A stretch of DNA of 64,000 nucleotides from Ceraceosorus guamensis. Its lineage: Eukaryota; Basidiomycota; Exobasidiomycetes; Ceraceosorales; Ceraceosoraceae. The position numbers and the translations under genes were made by a program. Under the pieces are notes generated by a model. That model searched no databases. It saw only the letters and a program-made list of their open reading frames with translations, and was not told the origin of the DNA. Shown in pieces: positions 44,935-57,200 of the stretch (position 1 is its first letter; the number at the start of each line of letters is the position of its first letter). The stretch spans positions 186,001 to 250,000 of the forward strand of contig NW_020290015.1 in NCBI RefSeq assembly GCF_003144195.1. Reading direction: 5' to 3'.

Positions 44935-47900
44935 ATGGGAGTCATTCGAGGTCCCAGCTTGGCGCCCGTCGCAGGGTCCTCTGCCACCGCCTCAACCTCC
45001 AAATCTGCTGCAACGTCTAGCGCTGCTTCCACTGCCCAGTCGACTTACAACGATGCTGCATACGCCTACGCTTCCTTGACGTTTCAAGAAGTGCTGGAAG
45101 ACTTGTCCTCGCGATTCATCGTCAATCTGCCCGCAGAGGAGCTGAGCTCCATCGAGAGGATCTGTTTCCAGGTCGAACAGGCGTGAGTGGGCGCTGAGAA
45201 ATGACGGAAAGGGAGGTAGCGCTGCAGCGCATGCTGGTTCAGAGACACGGTGCTTTCATGAGCGCAGATGCATACCGGAAAGCACGCCGAGACTGAGAGT
45301 GCCTGATTGCTATCGCCACGCCTGCATAGCCATTGGTTCTACGAAGACTTTTTGCGACCTATCAATCCCTCGCTACCCTCGCAAGGCCTGCGACGCTTCA
45401 GCGGTTCTCTGCTGCAGGCCTCTGCGCAGACCGTGCCTTTGATTCAGCAGTACACCTCGGGTGGTGCTCTGGATGCCGTCTTTGACGATTTCATGAGGTA
45501 CAAGACGAGGGTGCCGGTCTGCGGCATTGTTCTCCTCAACACGACGTGGGACAAGGCGAGTGTTCACTTGTGGGCGCGCGCTACATAATCTGTCGGAGCT
45601 GATGTGATACGTCTCCTTCTGTAATGCCGTAGTGCTTGCTGGTCAAGGGCTGGAAGTCATCATCCGCTTGGGGCTTCCCCAAAGGCAAGATCAACCAATC
45701 GGAATCGGAACGAGATTGCGCTGTCAGGGAAATGCTGGAAGAGACGGGCTTCAATTGCGATGAGCTGCTGCCCGGCAACAGCGCCGAGTACATGGAACTC
45801 ACTATGCGAGAGCAAAGAATCAGACTTTACATTGTTCCAGGAATCGAGGAGGAGACGAGATTCGAGACTCTGACTAGAAAGGAGATCTCAGTGAGTGCCG
45901 CATAGCAGGCTTCAACAGCAGCGTGACAAGGTCGTTTGCACGGCATGGTTCGCCAAACCTTTGTGCGAGGTGCACAACAGCTAACGTTCTAGCTCGACTC
46001 CTGTGACGCCCACGCAGAAAATCGCGTGGTTCAAGCTCTCGGATTTGCCGACGTGGAAGAAGCAGAAGGAGCCTGCCGCAGGACTCGGTGGCAAATTCTA
46101 CCTCATTTCGCCTTTCGTAGGCAAGCTGAGAGCGTGGATTCAGGATCACAAGCACGCTTCCGTGGGCGGGGCAAAGACCGACCCGCTCGTGGAGAGCGAA
46201 AGAGTGGGCACACCCACCGCGCCCAGGGCCCACCGGCCGCCAGCAGGAGCGCCGACAGGGCCTCGCGCGCATAGGAACGGCAAGGGCAACTCGCCGGCGA
46301 CGATGAGAGATAGCATGGAGGAAAAAGCCGTGATGCGCTTGGATCCTAGCTTGCTCTTTGGAGATGCTAGTCAAAGCGCTACTCCTGCCTCCACCAACCC
46401 CCCCACAGGTCAGGTCATTTCTTCGAATGGTACTGGACCAAGGCAAGACGGAGGCCTGCTTGCTTTGCTCGGTGTGGCGCCGCCTCAGTACGATGTCAGT
46501 GCCAGCACTCGTGAACAGGGCAGCGGCCCTGGCTGTGGTGTGATAGGCAAAGGAGTGGATATGATCAATGCTGCAGGTGATCAGAGAGGCCGCGAACTGC
46601 TCGATCTTTTGCGCGCTGACAGCGGTGCATCGGGTCATGAGACGCGGACTCAGCCAGGAGCGCCCGCTCAGGAGCTCGACGAGCGGGAGCAAGGCACGCA
46701 AGCGCTGCTCGCCGCCCTCAATCTGGGCCCTTCTACAGAGGCTGGACAGAATGCAGCAGCGCCAGCGCCACCCCCAACAACCCCTCCATCGAGTGAAACT
46801 GTCCGACGGCACCGCGCCGAACCCTCGGCGCTGCTGGCCCTACTGCGAGGAGAAATCCCCCAGAGCCGGACGGACACGGGTCTTGCGACACCGCAACCAA
46901 ATGTGCCAGCTGACCAAGCATCTGGAGGGAATAGCACAGCTACACCTCTACCTGCACCACGAGCTCAAAACACAGCGCATGCTCAAAGCCTCCTCAATAT
47001 GATCGCAGCCAAGGGCTCCTTCTCTTTGCCGGGTCCGTCAGGCTTAAGCGATGCACGTGCAGAACAACCCGTCTCTCCTTATCCCGACAGCGTGCATCGA
47101 CAGTTGGAGCATGCAGCCCCTTTTGGCCAGGCAGCATCGAATCAAGAAGAAGCCGCACGGGCAGTCAAGAGAGAAGCTCTGCTTGCTCGGCTTGTGCAAC
47201 CTGCAACCTCACAGGTACAAAGCCACTCCCAGTCAGCTGGTTATCACACTGCACTGCCGTCGGAAATGCAAAGCCCTGCTGCGCCAGACTTGGACCTTTC
47301 GAGCGTCGATCCCGCGCTGCTTGCCAAAGCTCTCGGACTCCCATGGCCTCTACCGCCGCACCTCGCAGGCGTCAGTCCACAAGAAGCTCATGAGGGCCAT
47401 GTTGTACAGACGCCAACCAAAGCTGCGCCGACACAAGCCAGGAACCCCGTCTCGCCACACGTCCAAGAGGCGAGCAACTGGCTGGCTTCGCTGCAGGCTC
47501 AAGCGGCGCGACAAGCGCCTCAGAGTCAGACCGATCAGCCTTCGTCGATTTTGCACGAAAGCACGCCGACGCACCAGCTCCATCCTCAGATGTTGCCACC
47601 TTTGCCTCCTCCGCCCCATATCGCTCAGCTGCAAGCCTCACTCCCAATGAAGGAAGCGCATACGCATGGAGCGGATTCTCGGAGCGCCCTTCTCCAAGGA
47701 CCACCGCAACACCTTCTCTCGCCGCACCACGGCTCAGCATTGCCGAATGCGATTCATGTACCGCCTCAACGTCAGCCCCCTCTGTCCGCTAGAGGAGGAG
47801 CTCAAGCTCAAGGCGTCGGAGAATTTAGATTTCCTGCGCCTGGTAGTCTGAGCGAGGGCCCAAAGTCGGTCGATGCGCCGAAGGCTCTGAGCCCCTCTGC

Positions 47901-48321
47901 TGCACGTCGGCGACAGTCGGTTAGTGGAGGAGCCAGCGGTTTGCTGGCGTTGCTCAACGGAGGCTCGAATGCCTCTCCTTCAACATCGCACTCTCCCTCT
48001 GCTCCTCATGCACCAGCAACAGCGACATCACACTTGCCCTTGCATCTGTCTTCTCCCTATCGATACCCACAGCCGCCACCGGTTGCGCCGCAATGGTATA
48101 ATGGAGCGCCGCCTCCGCCTCCTCTTTCATCGCATCCTCAACCTCCACCTGCGCCTTGGCACAATCCTCCGCCTCCAGCCCAGGCAATGCTACCGCCTTT
48201 CGGGTTTCCTCCTGGAACGCAGCCACCTCCGGTCTACGCCATCAACAGCCAGCCCGCTCCACCTGGCCAGCCTGACTTCGGCGCATCTTTTGCTGGTCAA
48301 CCTCCAAGGACGCACGGCTAG
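44935..48321 (+). CDS. DCP2: mRNA decapping enzyme 2 (Dcp2), 1011 aa
   Basis: Removes the m7G cap of mRNA in the cytoplasm and P-bodies, with Dcp1. Exons: 44935-45182, 45330-45555, 45633-45890, 46018-48321. An N-terminal Ser/Ala-rich stretch leads into Box A (FQEVLEDLSSRFIVNLPAEE, HWFYEDFLRP), needed for Dcp1 binding. The Nudix domain follows, its box at residues 176-198 (GKINQSESERD then REMLEETGF) with catalytic E191, E194 and E195, then Box B (KIAWFKLSDLPTW). Residues ~280-1011 are Pro/Gln/Ala-rich and disordered, with about seven short Leu-rich motifs (for example GLLALLG, SALLALLRG) and a very Pro-rich end. Intron 2 (45556-45632) uses a GC donor (AAG/GCGAGT), required to join WDK to CLLVKGW. 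The start is either 44935 (used) or 44824. Confidence 0.95.
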
Positions 48322-48655
48322 CTGTCTCACCTTGCCGACATGGGCGCGCGGCTCGCTAGTCCTCGCTTCTTGCTGATCATGCTGTCATGGGACACAAATG
48401 GGCATCGTTCAAGGTCTGCACACGTGGAGTGATTCACTGTTAACCGAACAAATGCGGGCATCAACGAATGAAGGATGAGCAGATGTGAGCCATGGGTTGG
48501 GCGTGTGTGGTAGGCTGGATGATTGAGAGAGAGACACGAGGGATGTTGTCCGGGCAGGAGCCAAGCAGGGCGGGCGTATATGAATCATGAAGGAGTCAAA
48601 TGAGCGAGTAGTTCGGTACAGAGAGAGCGACCGATGATCAGGAAGATCACTGGAA
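48322..48655. other. Convergent intergenic region, DCP2 / Sde2
   Basis: 3' flanks of two converging genes. No gene and no clear terminator signal seen. Confidence 0.6.
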
Positions 48656-49802
48656 TCATACTTTCGTGCCGTTTGCCTGCGCCTGAGTCGAGGTTGTCCG
48701 GGCAGAAGACGTCTTGCTCTTGGCGGCGGCAGCAGCAGCAGCGGCCATCTTTCTCTTCTTCTTGAGCATAGCTGAAGTGCAAAGGGCGGAGAAAGAGTGA
48801 AGCTAGGTCAGCCGGAAACGTTCTCCCAGCTTGTTGATGGATAGAAGGAATAGCACTCACCGGTCGCGACCGCACTCCTGACGCCTTCTACGATTTCCCT
48901 GCTCTGCTCCACATACTCGTGATCTTCTAGTCTCTGTCTTTTGCCGTTCTCGTTGCTTCCGTGCATCTGCGTCTGCCTTTCAGCAGGTCCAGCAGAAGAT
49001 CCTTCGCCTCGATCGCGGCGCTTGCCATCTGCACCCTCATCCGACCCCAAAGGTGACGATGCGCCGCCTTCCAGCTCGTCGCCGTCCTCAACCAATCGCT
49101 TGGCTGCCTCGACGAAATCGGCCTCCCCTTTCGGCTTGCGACCCAACATCTTCTCCAACTTTGCATACTTTTTCGCCTGCGCTTCGTTGAGAGCTGCTTC
49201 GCGAGCTGGAGCTTCGGCAATATACGCAGCCAGCCTAGCGATGAGAGTAATTCCGAGGAGAGGTTGATGAGCATGCCTGGGTCCGGACGCATACAGGCAG
49301 GGTGTCCCCCGAACGAGCACGCTAAGACTCACTGCTTGGCCTGCTTCATCGTGCTGAGACGTCTACCATTCAGATCCCTGCATGAGTCCGTATTCTGGTC
49401 TTTGCCTTTGGCGCTCATCTTGCCACCCTGCGCTCGGAGCATACTCCCAAATCCACCTTTGCCACCCCTCAAGCGCGATCTCACTTCGAGCTCTACATGG
49501 CTCGCCCTGTCATTCGTGTCTCTTTTGACAAAGGAAGACAGCGAGCGATATGGACATGGTGATAGACCATCCAGAGTCGTGAGACGAAGAGTGCAAGTCT
49601 TGAAACAAGCGTTCAGAGAAAGCGAAAGATCGCCTAGCGTGAGATGAGCTGGGAGAGAAAGACTAAGTGTGGATGGAAGAGGAGCAAAGGTGCGCAGCAA
49701 CACGGAGACGTTGCTGCTCTGCGACGCAGACTCAAAGCCGCAGCCTAGACTTTGAGACGGCATTATCGAGCTGGTCGCAAAGTTGAGTGTCGTTGCTGCC
49801 AT
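48656..49802 (-). CDS. SDE2: Sde2, ubiquitin-fold splicing/replication regulator, 319 aa
   Basis: In other fungi Sde2 is made with an N-terminal ubiquitin-like domain that is cleaved off, and the C-terminal part joins the spliceosome. Exons (minus): 49802-49333, 49234-48861, 48771-48656; introns of 98 and 89 nt, phases 2 and 1. Residues 1-114 form the divergent ubiquitin-like part ending RLRGG. The cleavage motif GGKGG is at 113-117, so processing would expose Lys115. It is followed by the family block FGSMLRAQGGKMS, then CRDLNGRRLSTM and the helical region ALNEAQAKKYAKLEKMLGRK. Middle and end are acidic then basic: EDHEYVEQSREIVEGVRSAV and, in exon 3, MLKKKRKM with an eight-Ala run. The C-terminal exon is only 116 nt. 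It is divergent from GPN3 with 631 bp between starts. Confidence 0.93.
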
Positions 49803-50433
49803 GTTGCGCAAGTTGAAATGTCGAGAGGTGTAGGTACGGGCTGGTGGCGTTCGAGCGACCAGTGGGTCCTGGCTAATGCTTGCTTTCCGGAGCGTTGGCG
49901 ACTCAAGATAGATGTTCGACGGTGGTGTGCTGCAAACCTGCTTGCGTGCGGCTGAGGTCCAATGCGAAGCTGATGATGAGTAAGCGCTACTTGTGCGAAA
50001 GAGTGGTGGCCGCCAAGCAACCGATCTGCTTCACAATCGCTTGGTGATGGATGATCGAGATGATAGCATGCGCACGCATGCGTGCACCCTTTGCGGAGCG
50101 CGCGTCGCTTCCGGCCGAGAAATCACCGTGCGTGAGTCTACCCAATAATCAAGAAATGACGAATTGTGCCCCTGCGCGCGCCTCCACGCTCGCTCAAAAA
50201 AGTGGGAAGCTGTTGCTATAGCTACGGCAGAAGACTCTTCTTGGCTCGCAACTTGCTCTCCGCCAACGACGACAGCCACAACTCAAACAATCAACTTTAC
50301 TCGTCTCGGAACAACTGCCTTGGCCTCGCCCGCATACATTCGAGCTCACTGATCGTCGACTGGCCGCTCGTGCAGCTTGTCTGCAGCACCTTTGATTCCA
50401 AGCATTCACCCCGCTCTACCTCACGCTCGCGCG
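49803..50433. other. Divergent promoter region, Sde2 / GPN3
   Basis: No gene is seen. The sequence just before the GPN3 ATG is CT-rich (TCTACCTCACGCTCGCGCG). Confidence 0.55.
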
Positions 50434-51693
50434 ATGGGTCGATATGCTGTGTTGGTGACCGGTCCAGCGGGCAGCGGCAAATCGACCCTATGCACTTCCC
50501 TCTTGACGCACGCCCAAACCACGGGTAGAAATTTACACCTGTTCAATCTGGATCCTGCAGCCGAAAACTTCGAATTCAAACCCACCGTGGACATCAGAGA
50601 TCTGATCGGATTAGAAGATGTCATGGAGGAGATGCAATTGGGGCCTAATGGAGGGCTGGTGTATTGCTTCGAGTAGGTCCCTTGTGAGGATAAAAGCTGG
50701 GCTGGAATCAGCATCTCATGGACTGTTCGCTGCCCACGTCACCAGATACTTGCTAGAGAATCTCGACTGGCTGGACGAGCAGCTGGGTGCCTTTGAGGAT
50801 GATTACCTCATCATCGATTGTCCAGGTGAGCCCTCTTCTACGCCGCATAGCGTGGCATCCGTACGCATTCCCACCATTCTGAACCTTTTCTGCACGCGCG
50901 CTCGCCGCAGGTCAAATCGAATTGTACACGCACACGCCTCTCATGACGCGCTTGTTGACAACGCTGCAGCAGACCTACCAATTCCGCCTATGCTCCCTCT
51001 ACCTCGTCGAGTCCAATTTTATCGACGACGTCAACAAATTCTTTGCAGGAACGTTGAGCGCTATGAGCAGCATGATCAACCTGGACTGCAGTCACATCAA
51101 TGTCATGAGCAAAATGGATTTGGTCAAGAGGGGAGAGACCGCTCAGAGGACCAAAGGCGGCAAGAACAAGAGGGAGCTTGACAGGTGAGAGAGGAGCGTT
51201 CATGTACAAGTGTCGGATCCAGAAGGACACGCGCTGTAGCATACACGCAGCTCATCATTCTGAGGATGACCTTCCGTGGCAGATATCTCGACCCCGATCC
51301 TCTACTTCTCATGGAAGAAGCCAACGCCTCATCCAATCCCAAGTTTCATGCCTTGAACGAGGCGATAGTTCAGTTGGTGCGTTGGGCTTGTCGTTGACCA
51401 GATACCTTCATGGGCACATTGCCTCATACCTACCCCATTCCCCCAACACGTCAGATCGACGACTTTTCGATGGTCTCCTTTATGCCGTTGGACGCGACAG
51501 ACGAAGACTCCGTGGGCTCGCTCCTCAGTCACATCGATCACGCGATGCAGTACGGGGAAGACGAGGTGAGTCGACGCACAAGTGAGCAGCGTCACTGGTA
51601 CAGCGCCGAGCCCGCTTTGGTCCCTTCCTTGCACCCTCGCAGGAACCCAAGGAGCCAAAGGATATGGACATGGGCGATTTCGAGGATGCGTGA
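50434..51693 (+). CDS. GPN3: GPN-loop GTPase 3, 282 aa
   Basis: Cytoplasmic GTPase needed, with Gpn1 and Gpn2, for assembly and nuclear import of RNA polymerase II. Six exons: 50434-50672, 50746-50825, 50911-51184, 51283-51376, 51455-51565, 51643-51693; five introns of 73-98 nt. P-loop GPAGSGKST at residues 10-18; [10 protein letters not shown]; the GPN tripeptide at 70-72 within [13 protein letters not shown]; the Walker-B-like [15 protein letters not shown]; and the base-recognition MSKMDL. The protein ends in an acidic tail ([12 protein letters not shown]), as in Gpn3. Length and the [18 protein letters not shown] start match the Gpn3 rather than the Gpn1 or Gpn2 branch. Every junction is GT-AG and in phase. 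Five introns in 1.26 kb makes it one of the most intron-dense genes here. Confidence 0.95.
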
Positions 51694-52255
51694 GCTACAA
51701 CAGCGTCGCACTTCAGACCTCTTGCCGCGTCGTCCACAGGATGAGCGCGTCTGGCTCGAAATTATAGCGGCGCGCGTGCCGGCTCTCGACGTCTTGGCAA
51801 CGATCCATGATCTGCAAGGCTGCCAAACTCGTCAAGGGCGTGGGAATGCGGCGAACCCGAAGCAACACGTGTTGCTCTCAACAACTTGCTCGCGCGTTGC
51901 AGTATCGCATCAAGACGGGCAGGAACGCGTCTCTCGTCGAGGCTTCATCTGGCACTCGAGCACAGCTTACCAGGTGGCTGGGGCAACCCTACTCTGCATT
52001 CGTGTACCAACAGCCTCGACTCAAAACCCTTGCTCAGCATCGACGAGTGACATCATGTAGAACACCACGCAATCACCACACGCTCTAGACACCCCACATC
52101 ACCTGCGGTGGCACGCGCACGTTTTCGACTACGCAAAGAATCATTGCGATTGAGTTTGCCTTGAGGTCGGATGAAGTAGCGTGGCATAGGTGGATCGGCT
52201 CTAGATTGCGCAGAGCGTTCGAGAACGTCTATTGCGTCAAGACTTGAGTTTGCAT
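51694..52255. other. Convergent intergenic region, GPN3 / P0
   Basis: No gene is seen. It holds the 3' flanks of GPN3 and the P0 gene. Overlapping short frames on the plus strand continue past the GPN3 stop but have no recognisable content. Confidence 0.6.
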
Positions 52256-53657
52256 TTACTGCGAAGGTGATGGGATGATAAAGGTGTCAGATGCTGATAC
52301 TGTATGGAGGCTGTGCGATCCTGCCGCCGAGCAAGAAGAGCTGCGCAGAGCTTGTCTGCAGAAGTCACGGGTCCAAACTCACGTCAAAGAGACCGAAGCC
52401 CATCTGGAAAATCAGGCACACGAGGCAAGTGGGAAGAATTTCGAGGTGAGCCAGACTGGAAGCGCCTGTCCATAGCTTTCCTCTTGAGCACTCACGTCGT
52501 CATCAGATTCCTCCTTCTCCTCCTCCTTGGCAGGCGCGGCCTCAGCGGCGGCAGGAGCAGCCTCCGCGGCAGCAGCTGCTGGGGCAGCAGCGGCAAACGC
52601 CGAGGGGTCGGCGAGGTAGGCCTTGGCCTGATTGTAGTCGAGGGCAGAGAACAAACAGTCAGCTTAGCTCAGCGCTAGACTGCGTGGAGGCGTCGCATCA
52701 ATCCCCCCCTGAGATGTACACGTCGCAAACACCCTATCATATCCATAACTTGTCTGGTCCTCGGCCTGTCGGCCACTCCGAATTTTCAGTGTACTCAAGA
52801 AATCCTTTAGGAAGGCTGTGTGTGTCTCTCCGTGTCTTTCCCTCGAGTCCTTTCGTTTGCCTCCAACTCACCTGGGCAGATCCCTCAAACTCGTAGTCAG
52901 TTGCAAGCGACACGGCGAGCAGGTTCTTGTACGCGTTGACCAGGGAGTGGCTGACCGACACGATGGTGGGGTAGTTCAGAGCCAAAGAGATGGCTGCGAT
53001 CTGAGTGATACCCTGGGCAAACCTGTCGGTGAGCGTCTTCTCCTCAACGTCCAGAACACTCGAGTCGAAAATGGCTCCGTTGTCGTAGATCTGCACAACC
53101 GTCATTCCGTAGGTGAAGGGAGAGATGTTGAGCATGTTGAGCAGGGTGGCCTCGGAAGAGCCAACACGTGTTCCACCCTCGACGACCTTCACGTCAGACA
53201 CGATTTCGATGGTACCACGAGCAATCTTGGTAGGGATACCAAGAGCCTGGAAGAAAGAGGTCTTGCCTGGTTCCATACCAGTGTTGCCGGCAGGGACGAA
53301 GACATCGGCGGGTGCGTAGGCACCAGCACGTGCAGGAGCAGCCACACGGTTGGCCAGGATGGAGGTACGAACATCCTTGAGATCTCCAGAGGTGAAGACG
53401 AAACCAATGTTTCCCTTGACGTGGGGAGCAAGCTTCTCGAGCTCGGGACGCTCGCTGACGATGAGACGCAGAGCTCTGCGAACCATAGTGTTCTTGCCCA
53501 TCAGCACAGTCGCCTTTCCACGCAGAGACTGGCGAATCTGAGACATTTGGGACGATCCGACGTTGTCGACATTGACGATGAAGATGGAGGGGTACTTCTC
53601 CAGGTACTCGTTGAGGCGAACGAACCAGGCCTCCTTGCTGTCGCGAGAGACGCCCAT
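52256..53657 (-). CDS. RPP0: Ribosomal stalk protein P0 (uL10), 313 aa
   Basis: Core of the 60S GTPase stalk; binds rRNA and the P1/P2 dimers. Exons (minus): 53657-52872, 52627-52496, 52403-52383, 52258-52256. Exon 1 holds the rRNA-binding part ([30 protein letters not shown]) and the P1/P2 spine helices up to YEFEGSAQ. Exon 2 gives [13 protein letters not shown], the Ala-rich hinge and the acidic [11 protein letters not shown]. Exon 3 is a 21-nt microexon coding exactly the conserved stalk tail MGFGLFD. A GTGAGT follows at once, and the next good acceptor (CACCTTCGCAG) is followed by TAA, so the stop codon sits alone in exon 4. Without that last splice the protein would gain VSLDP. The total of 313 aa equals the usual P0 length. 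Intron 1 is 244 nt, the longest here. Confidence 0.94.
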
Positions 53658-54289
53658 GGTTGCTGTCGGTTGGTCAGGTGGGATAAAAGTTGTTTCGAGC
53701 TGCGAGACGAAGAGCCACCAGTGAACGCGGACCGGCGGATCAAAGGAGATTAAGGCTCTTCAAGGTTGTGCTTTGTTCAGTATGGTGGTGGTTCGCTGCA
53801 CCCAAGCTGCTGATCTGCGCTCAGAACTGCACACCGCGCCAAACCTTCCCGTGAGTGCGCGGCAAGTGCGCTGCGGTGCCGGCCTCACGCAGTGCCCTGG
53901 CGCGAAGCGCGACTCCACCGAAGGCAAGCCACGTGGTCAGCGACGCGCGAAGATCAATCAAACGGCATGCGTATCACGCTTCGCGCCTATAGCGTGCAGC
54001 TTGTGCGCGCATGAGAATCGTGAATGGAAATGCACAGTTGAACACCCCTGCTCGGCTTCGACACACTCGCCCCAATGATGGCAAGGGGATTTGTTCGCGA
54101 TAGGTCGCCTGCCATTGATCAGGCTCTGTTTCAGTGACATGTACAAGAGATGGAATGCATTCGCGTGACTCTGTAGACGATAAGCTTGCCTGATATAGGG
54201 TGGAGCTTTTTCAGGTGACAATTCGGGAGTGTGGCAATAGCATCGATAGCATTGGGTTGGAAGTTCGAAGATGCGAGCAAGCGGTGACC
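53658..54289. other. P0 promoter region
   Basis: No gene is seen. The region upstream of P0 and downstream of the vigilin gene carries an AATCGTGAAT motif near 54017. Confidence 0.6.
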
Positions 54290-57200
54290 TCAGTCTCCTC
54301 TGTAGCCTCGTGGGGCATTGACGACATGAGCGATTCTATCCTTGGCGCTGAGCACCTGTTCCTTGGATCCGCGAATGATGACAAGACCGTTGGAGCCCTT
54401 GGGAATGTTGATTTTCGCACCACTCGCCTGTTCATGCTCGCGCAGCGCGCTACCTTGTCTGCCGATCAATCGGGGCACGACAGACTGGTCGACCGTCAAG
54501 CGACCTTCATGCGTCTCTGCGCTGGTGCCAGACACAGCTTTGAGAATGCGCTCCGCAGCGGTCTCCAACGAGGCTGCATCTCGCGCCGAGAGTGTCCAGC
54601 TCACAGTTGCCGAATCTTCTTCGCCGATGCTGAGCTCGCTGAGCTCGAAGCCAAGATCGTCGAGACCGCTGTCAACATCATCGTCGATGTCGATGCGTGC
54701 TGCGCCACCGAGTGGAGCAGGGCCATCGCCATTGGCAGTAGTGGAGGCGATCTTGGGAGCGTTGACAGAGACGCCTTCCTCGCGCAAGGAGCGCGAGAAT
54801 TGGATGAAGAGCTTGCTGCTCAAACTACGCGGCACCTCTACGGTCTTGGTGTGACTGGTAAAGCGTTCCAAGATGTCTTTTGCAGCTGCTTTGCAATCAG
54901 CCTCCTTGCCTTGCAGCTTGACGACGGTACCTTGAGCAGCGGCAGCCAGCTCAGCCTCGTTGATTGGCGCCTCGCTCGACTCGTACTCGCGATAGGACGG
55001 GAGGATAAGACGAACGTTGTGCAGCTGCTGAACTTCGCGCACGCCGCCTTGCAAGGAACGCTGCGAGGCAGCAGCGACGACGACGCCGTAGACTACGCGC
55101 GAGCCGAGTTCAGCGGCAGCCATCTCGAGCTCCTTGGCGACTTTTTGCGCAAGATCGCCAGGTCCGCGGATCGTGACGACGTCGGCTGCGGCCGCTTTGT
55201 CTCCACGCCTGGGAAACTGGACAAGGGAAGCATTGGCGCGGGGATCATCCGCCGCTTCGCCAGCCGCGCGAGCAATCAGATCGCGCAGATTTTGGCCGCC
55301 TGCACCGAGCAAGAGTCCATGGTGCTTCGCGGGGATGTCGAGCTGGATGGTCTGCTCTGCGTCGACTTCCTTGGCGATCGAGAGGATGGCACCCTTGGCA
55401 GCTGCGACGGCATCTTTTGTGCCTCTGATCTTGATCAGCGTCGTGCCATCTGAGGTGGTATCATCGGCAGCGCGATCCACATCGATCTGAGCGCCAGTAT
55501 CGTCGCGGAGCTCTACCAACGTAGGAACAACATTAGCAATCGAGATGACGACCCAGACCGGCCACCTACGAAGCACTCACTGTTTACCGTGGAACCTCCT
55601 TTGCCCATGATGCGAGCTATGCTCTTCGTGCTGACTGTGATGTTTGTCGAGTGGTTGTTCTCCTTTTCGAACTCTATCAACTCCAGTAGCTCGCTTCGAG
55701 CGGCCTCAGCACCCTTCTTGCCTCCTCGAATCGTGACCTCGTCGGTCTTCGCATTTGCATCGCCTGCTGTAGGGAAGTTGATTCTGACGCCGTACGTGTC
55801 TTGCAGACGCGTGACGTACTTGCCGCCTTGACCAATGATGGCACCGTGCATGGAAGCGGGGGCTTTGACAGTCAGGGATGTCTCGTCGGCAAGTTGGGCA
55901 GCTTGCGCCTGGAGGCGCCTCAATGCCTCTAGCACGTTCTCCTTGCGACCAGTGATGGTGACTTTTGCCTTGGTGTTTTTGACAGGGCGCTTGGAAGTAG
56001 CCGCATCATCTGCCTTGGCCGCGCCATCGAAATCTACGCGCACGCCCAGCTCTTCACGCAGCTTGGTCACAGCCGCTCCTCCCTTGCCAACCAGATGAGG
56101 AACGTGCGTGGCGTCCACGCTCAATTCTTCCACGTGGCCATTGACGATAGCGTCGTCGACGGCGTCCTTGGCCACGCGCTTGAGCTCTGCTACGACGCGC
56201 GCCACCTCGCTGGTTGGCCCGCGTACCGTGATGGAGTCTTCAGAGGGGGTCAGACTTCCAGTAGCGGACAAGGCCTGGCCTAGCTTGACAGTGACGAGTC
56301 GTTCCTCGCCGATGATTGCGTTCAAGGTGGTGCCGTTGGGACCCACAAGCGATCGATGATGTTTCTGCGGGACAGTGATCACCTCGGATTTAAGATCCGC
56401 AGCAAGACCGGCAGCTTTTGAGAGCTCCTGCTCGACGACATCGAGCAAAGCCTTCACTTCCGCATCTCTGCCCTTCTTGTCTACCGCGCCCAAGGATCCA
56501 TGGACGACAAGTGCGACATCTGAGCGCCCTTCGCCTGCTTGATCACCAGTCGGCGCTGGTGGGAAGAGCACATCGACACCCCTCTTTGAGTACGTGGCGA
56601 GTCCACTGCCGTTCTTGCCAATGATGAAGCGATGCAAGAGAGGGTCAATATCAATCGCTCGAACGGACGCGGGGCTGAGAAGCTTTGCACTCTCGTCAAT
56701 GCTTGCTCTTGCGGCATTTACAGCTTCGCCATCTGAGCCGACGATTTCGAGCTGCACTGAGCCAGAGCTCTCGATGATGGCGGGTCTAGGGGTATAAACC
56801 TGCGCACCAGCAGTGCGAGGCAGCTTGCCCTTTGTCTGCAGCCAACGAAGGATGAGCTTGGCGTGCTCGACTCCGCTTCCTGATTGCCCTCGATGGTAGC
56901 TGGTGAGGTCGACTACCTCGACGCGAACAGCGTTCGCCTTTTCCATCGCAGCCGTCAGCGCGAGGGCCAGCTTCGTCTGAGGTCCGCGGATAGTGACGCT
57001 GTCTGAGGGATCATCGATGGGCGCCAGCTCCACACTGCAGCCTGTAGAAGCGAGAATATCTTGTGCTGCATCGCCGACCAGCAAGCGGTGCTGACGTTTG
57101 GGGATGCTGATTTGCAAAGTTCGGAATGAACGCTTCATCTCGTCCACTTGAGATTCAATTGTTGCGACGACGCGAGCTACTAGGTCACGATCGCCGGTCA

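Noticed and set aside
52818-53753. 311-aa plus-strand frame
   Set aside because: Antisense to ribosomal protein P0 exon 1.
54200-55453. 417-aa plus-strand frame
   Set aside because: Antisense shadow of vigilin exon 3; the minus strand has clear KH domains.
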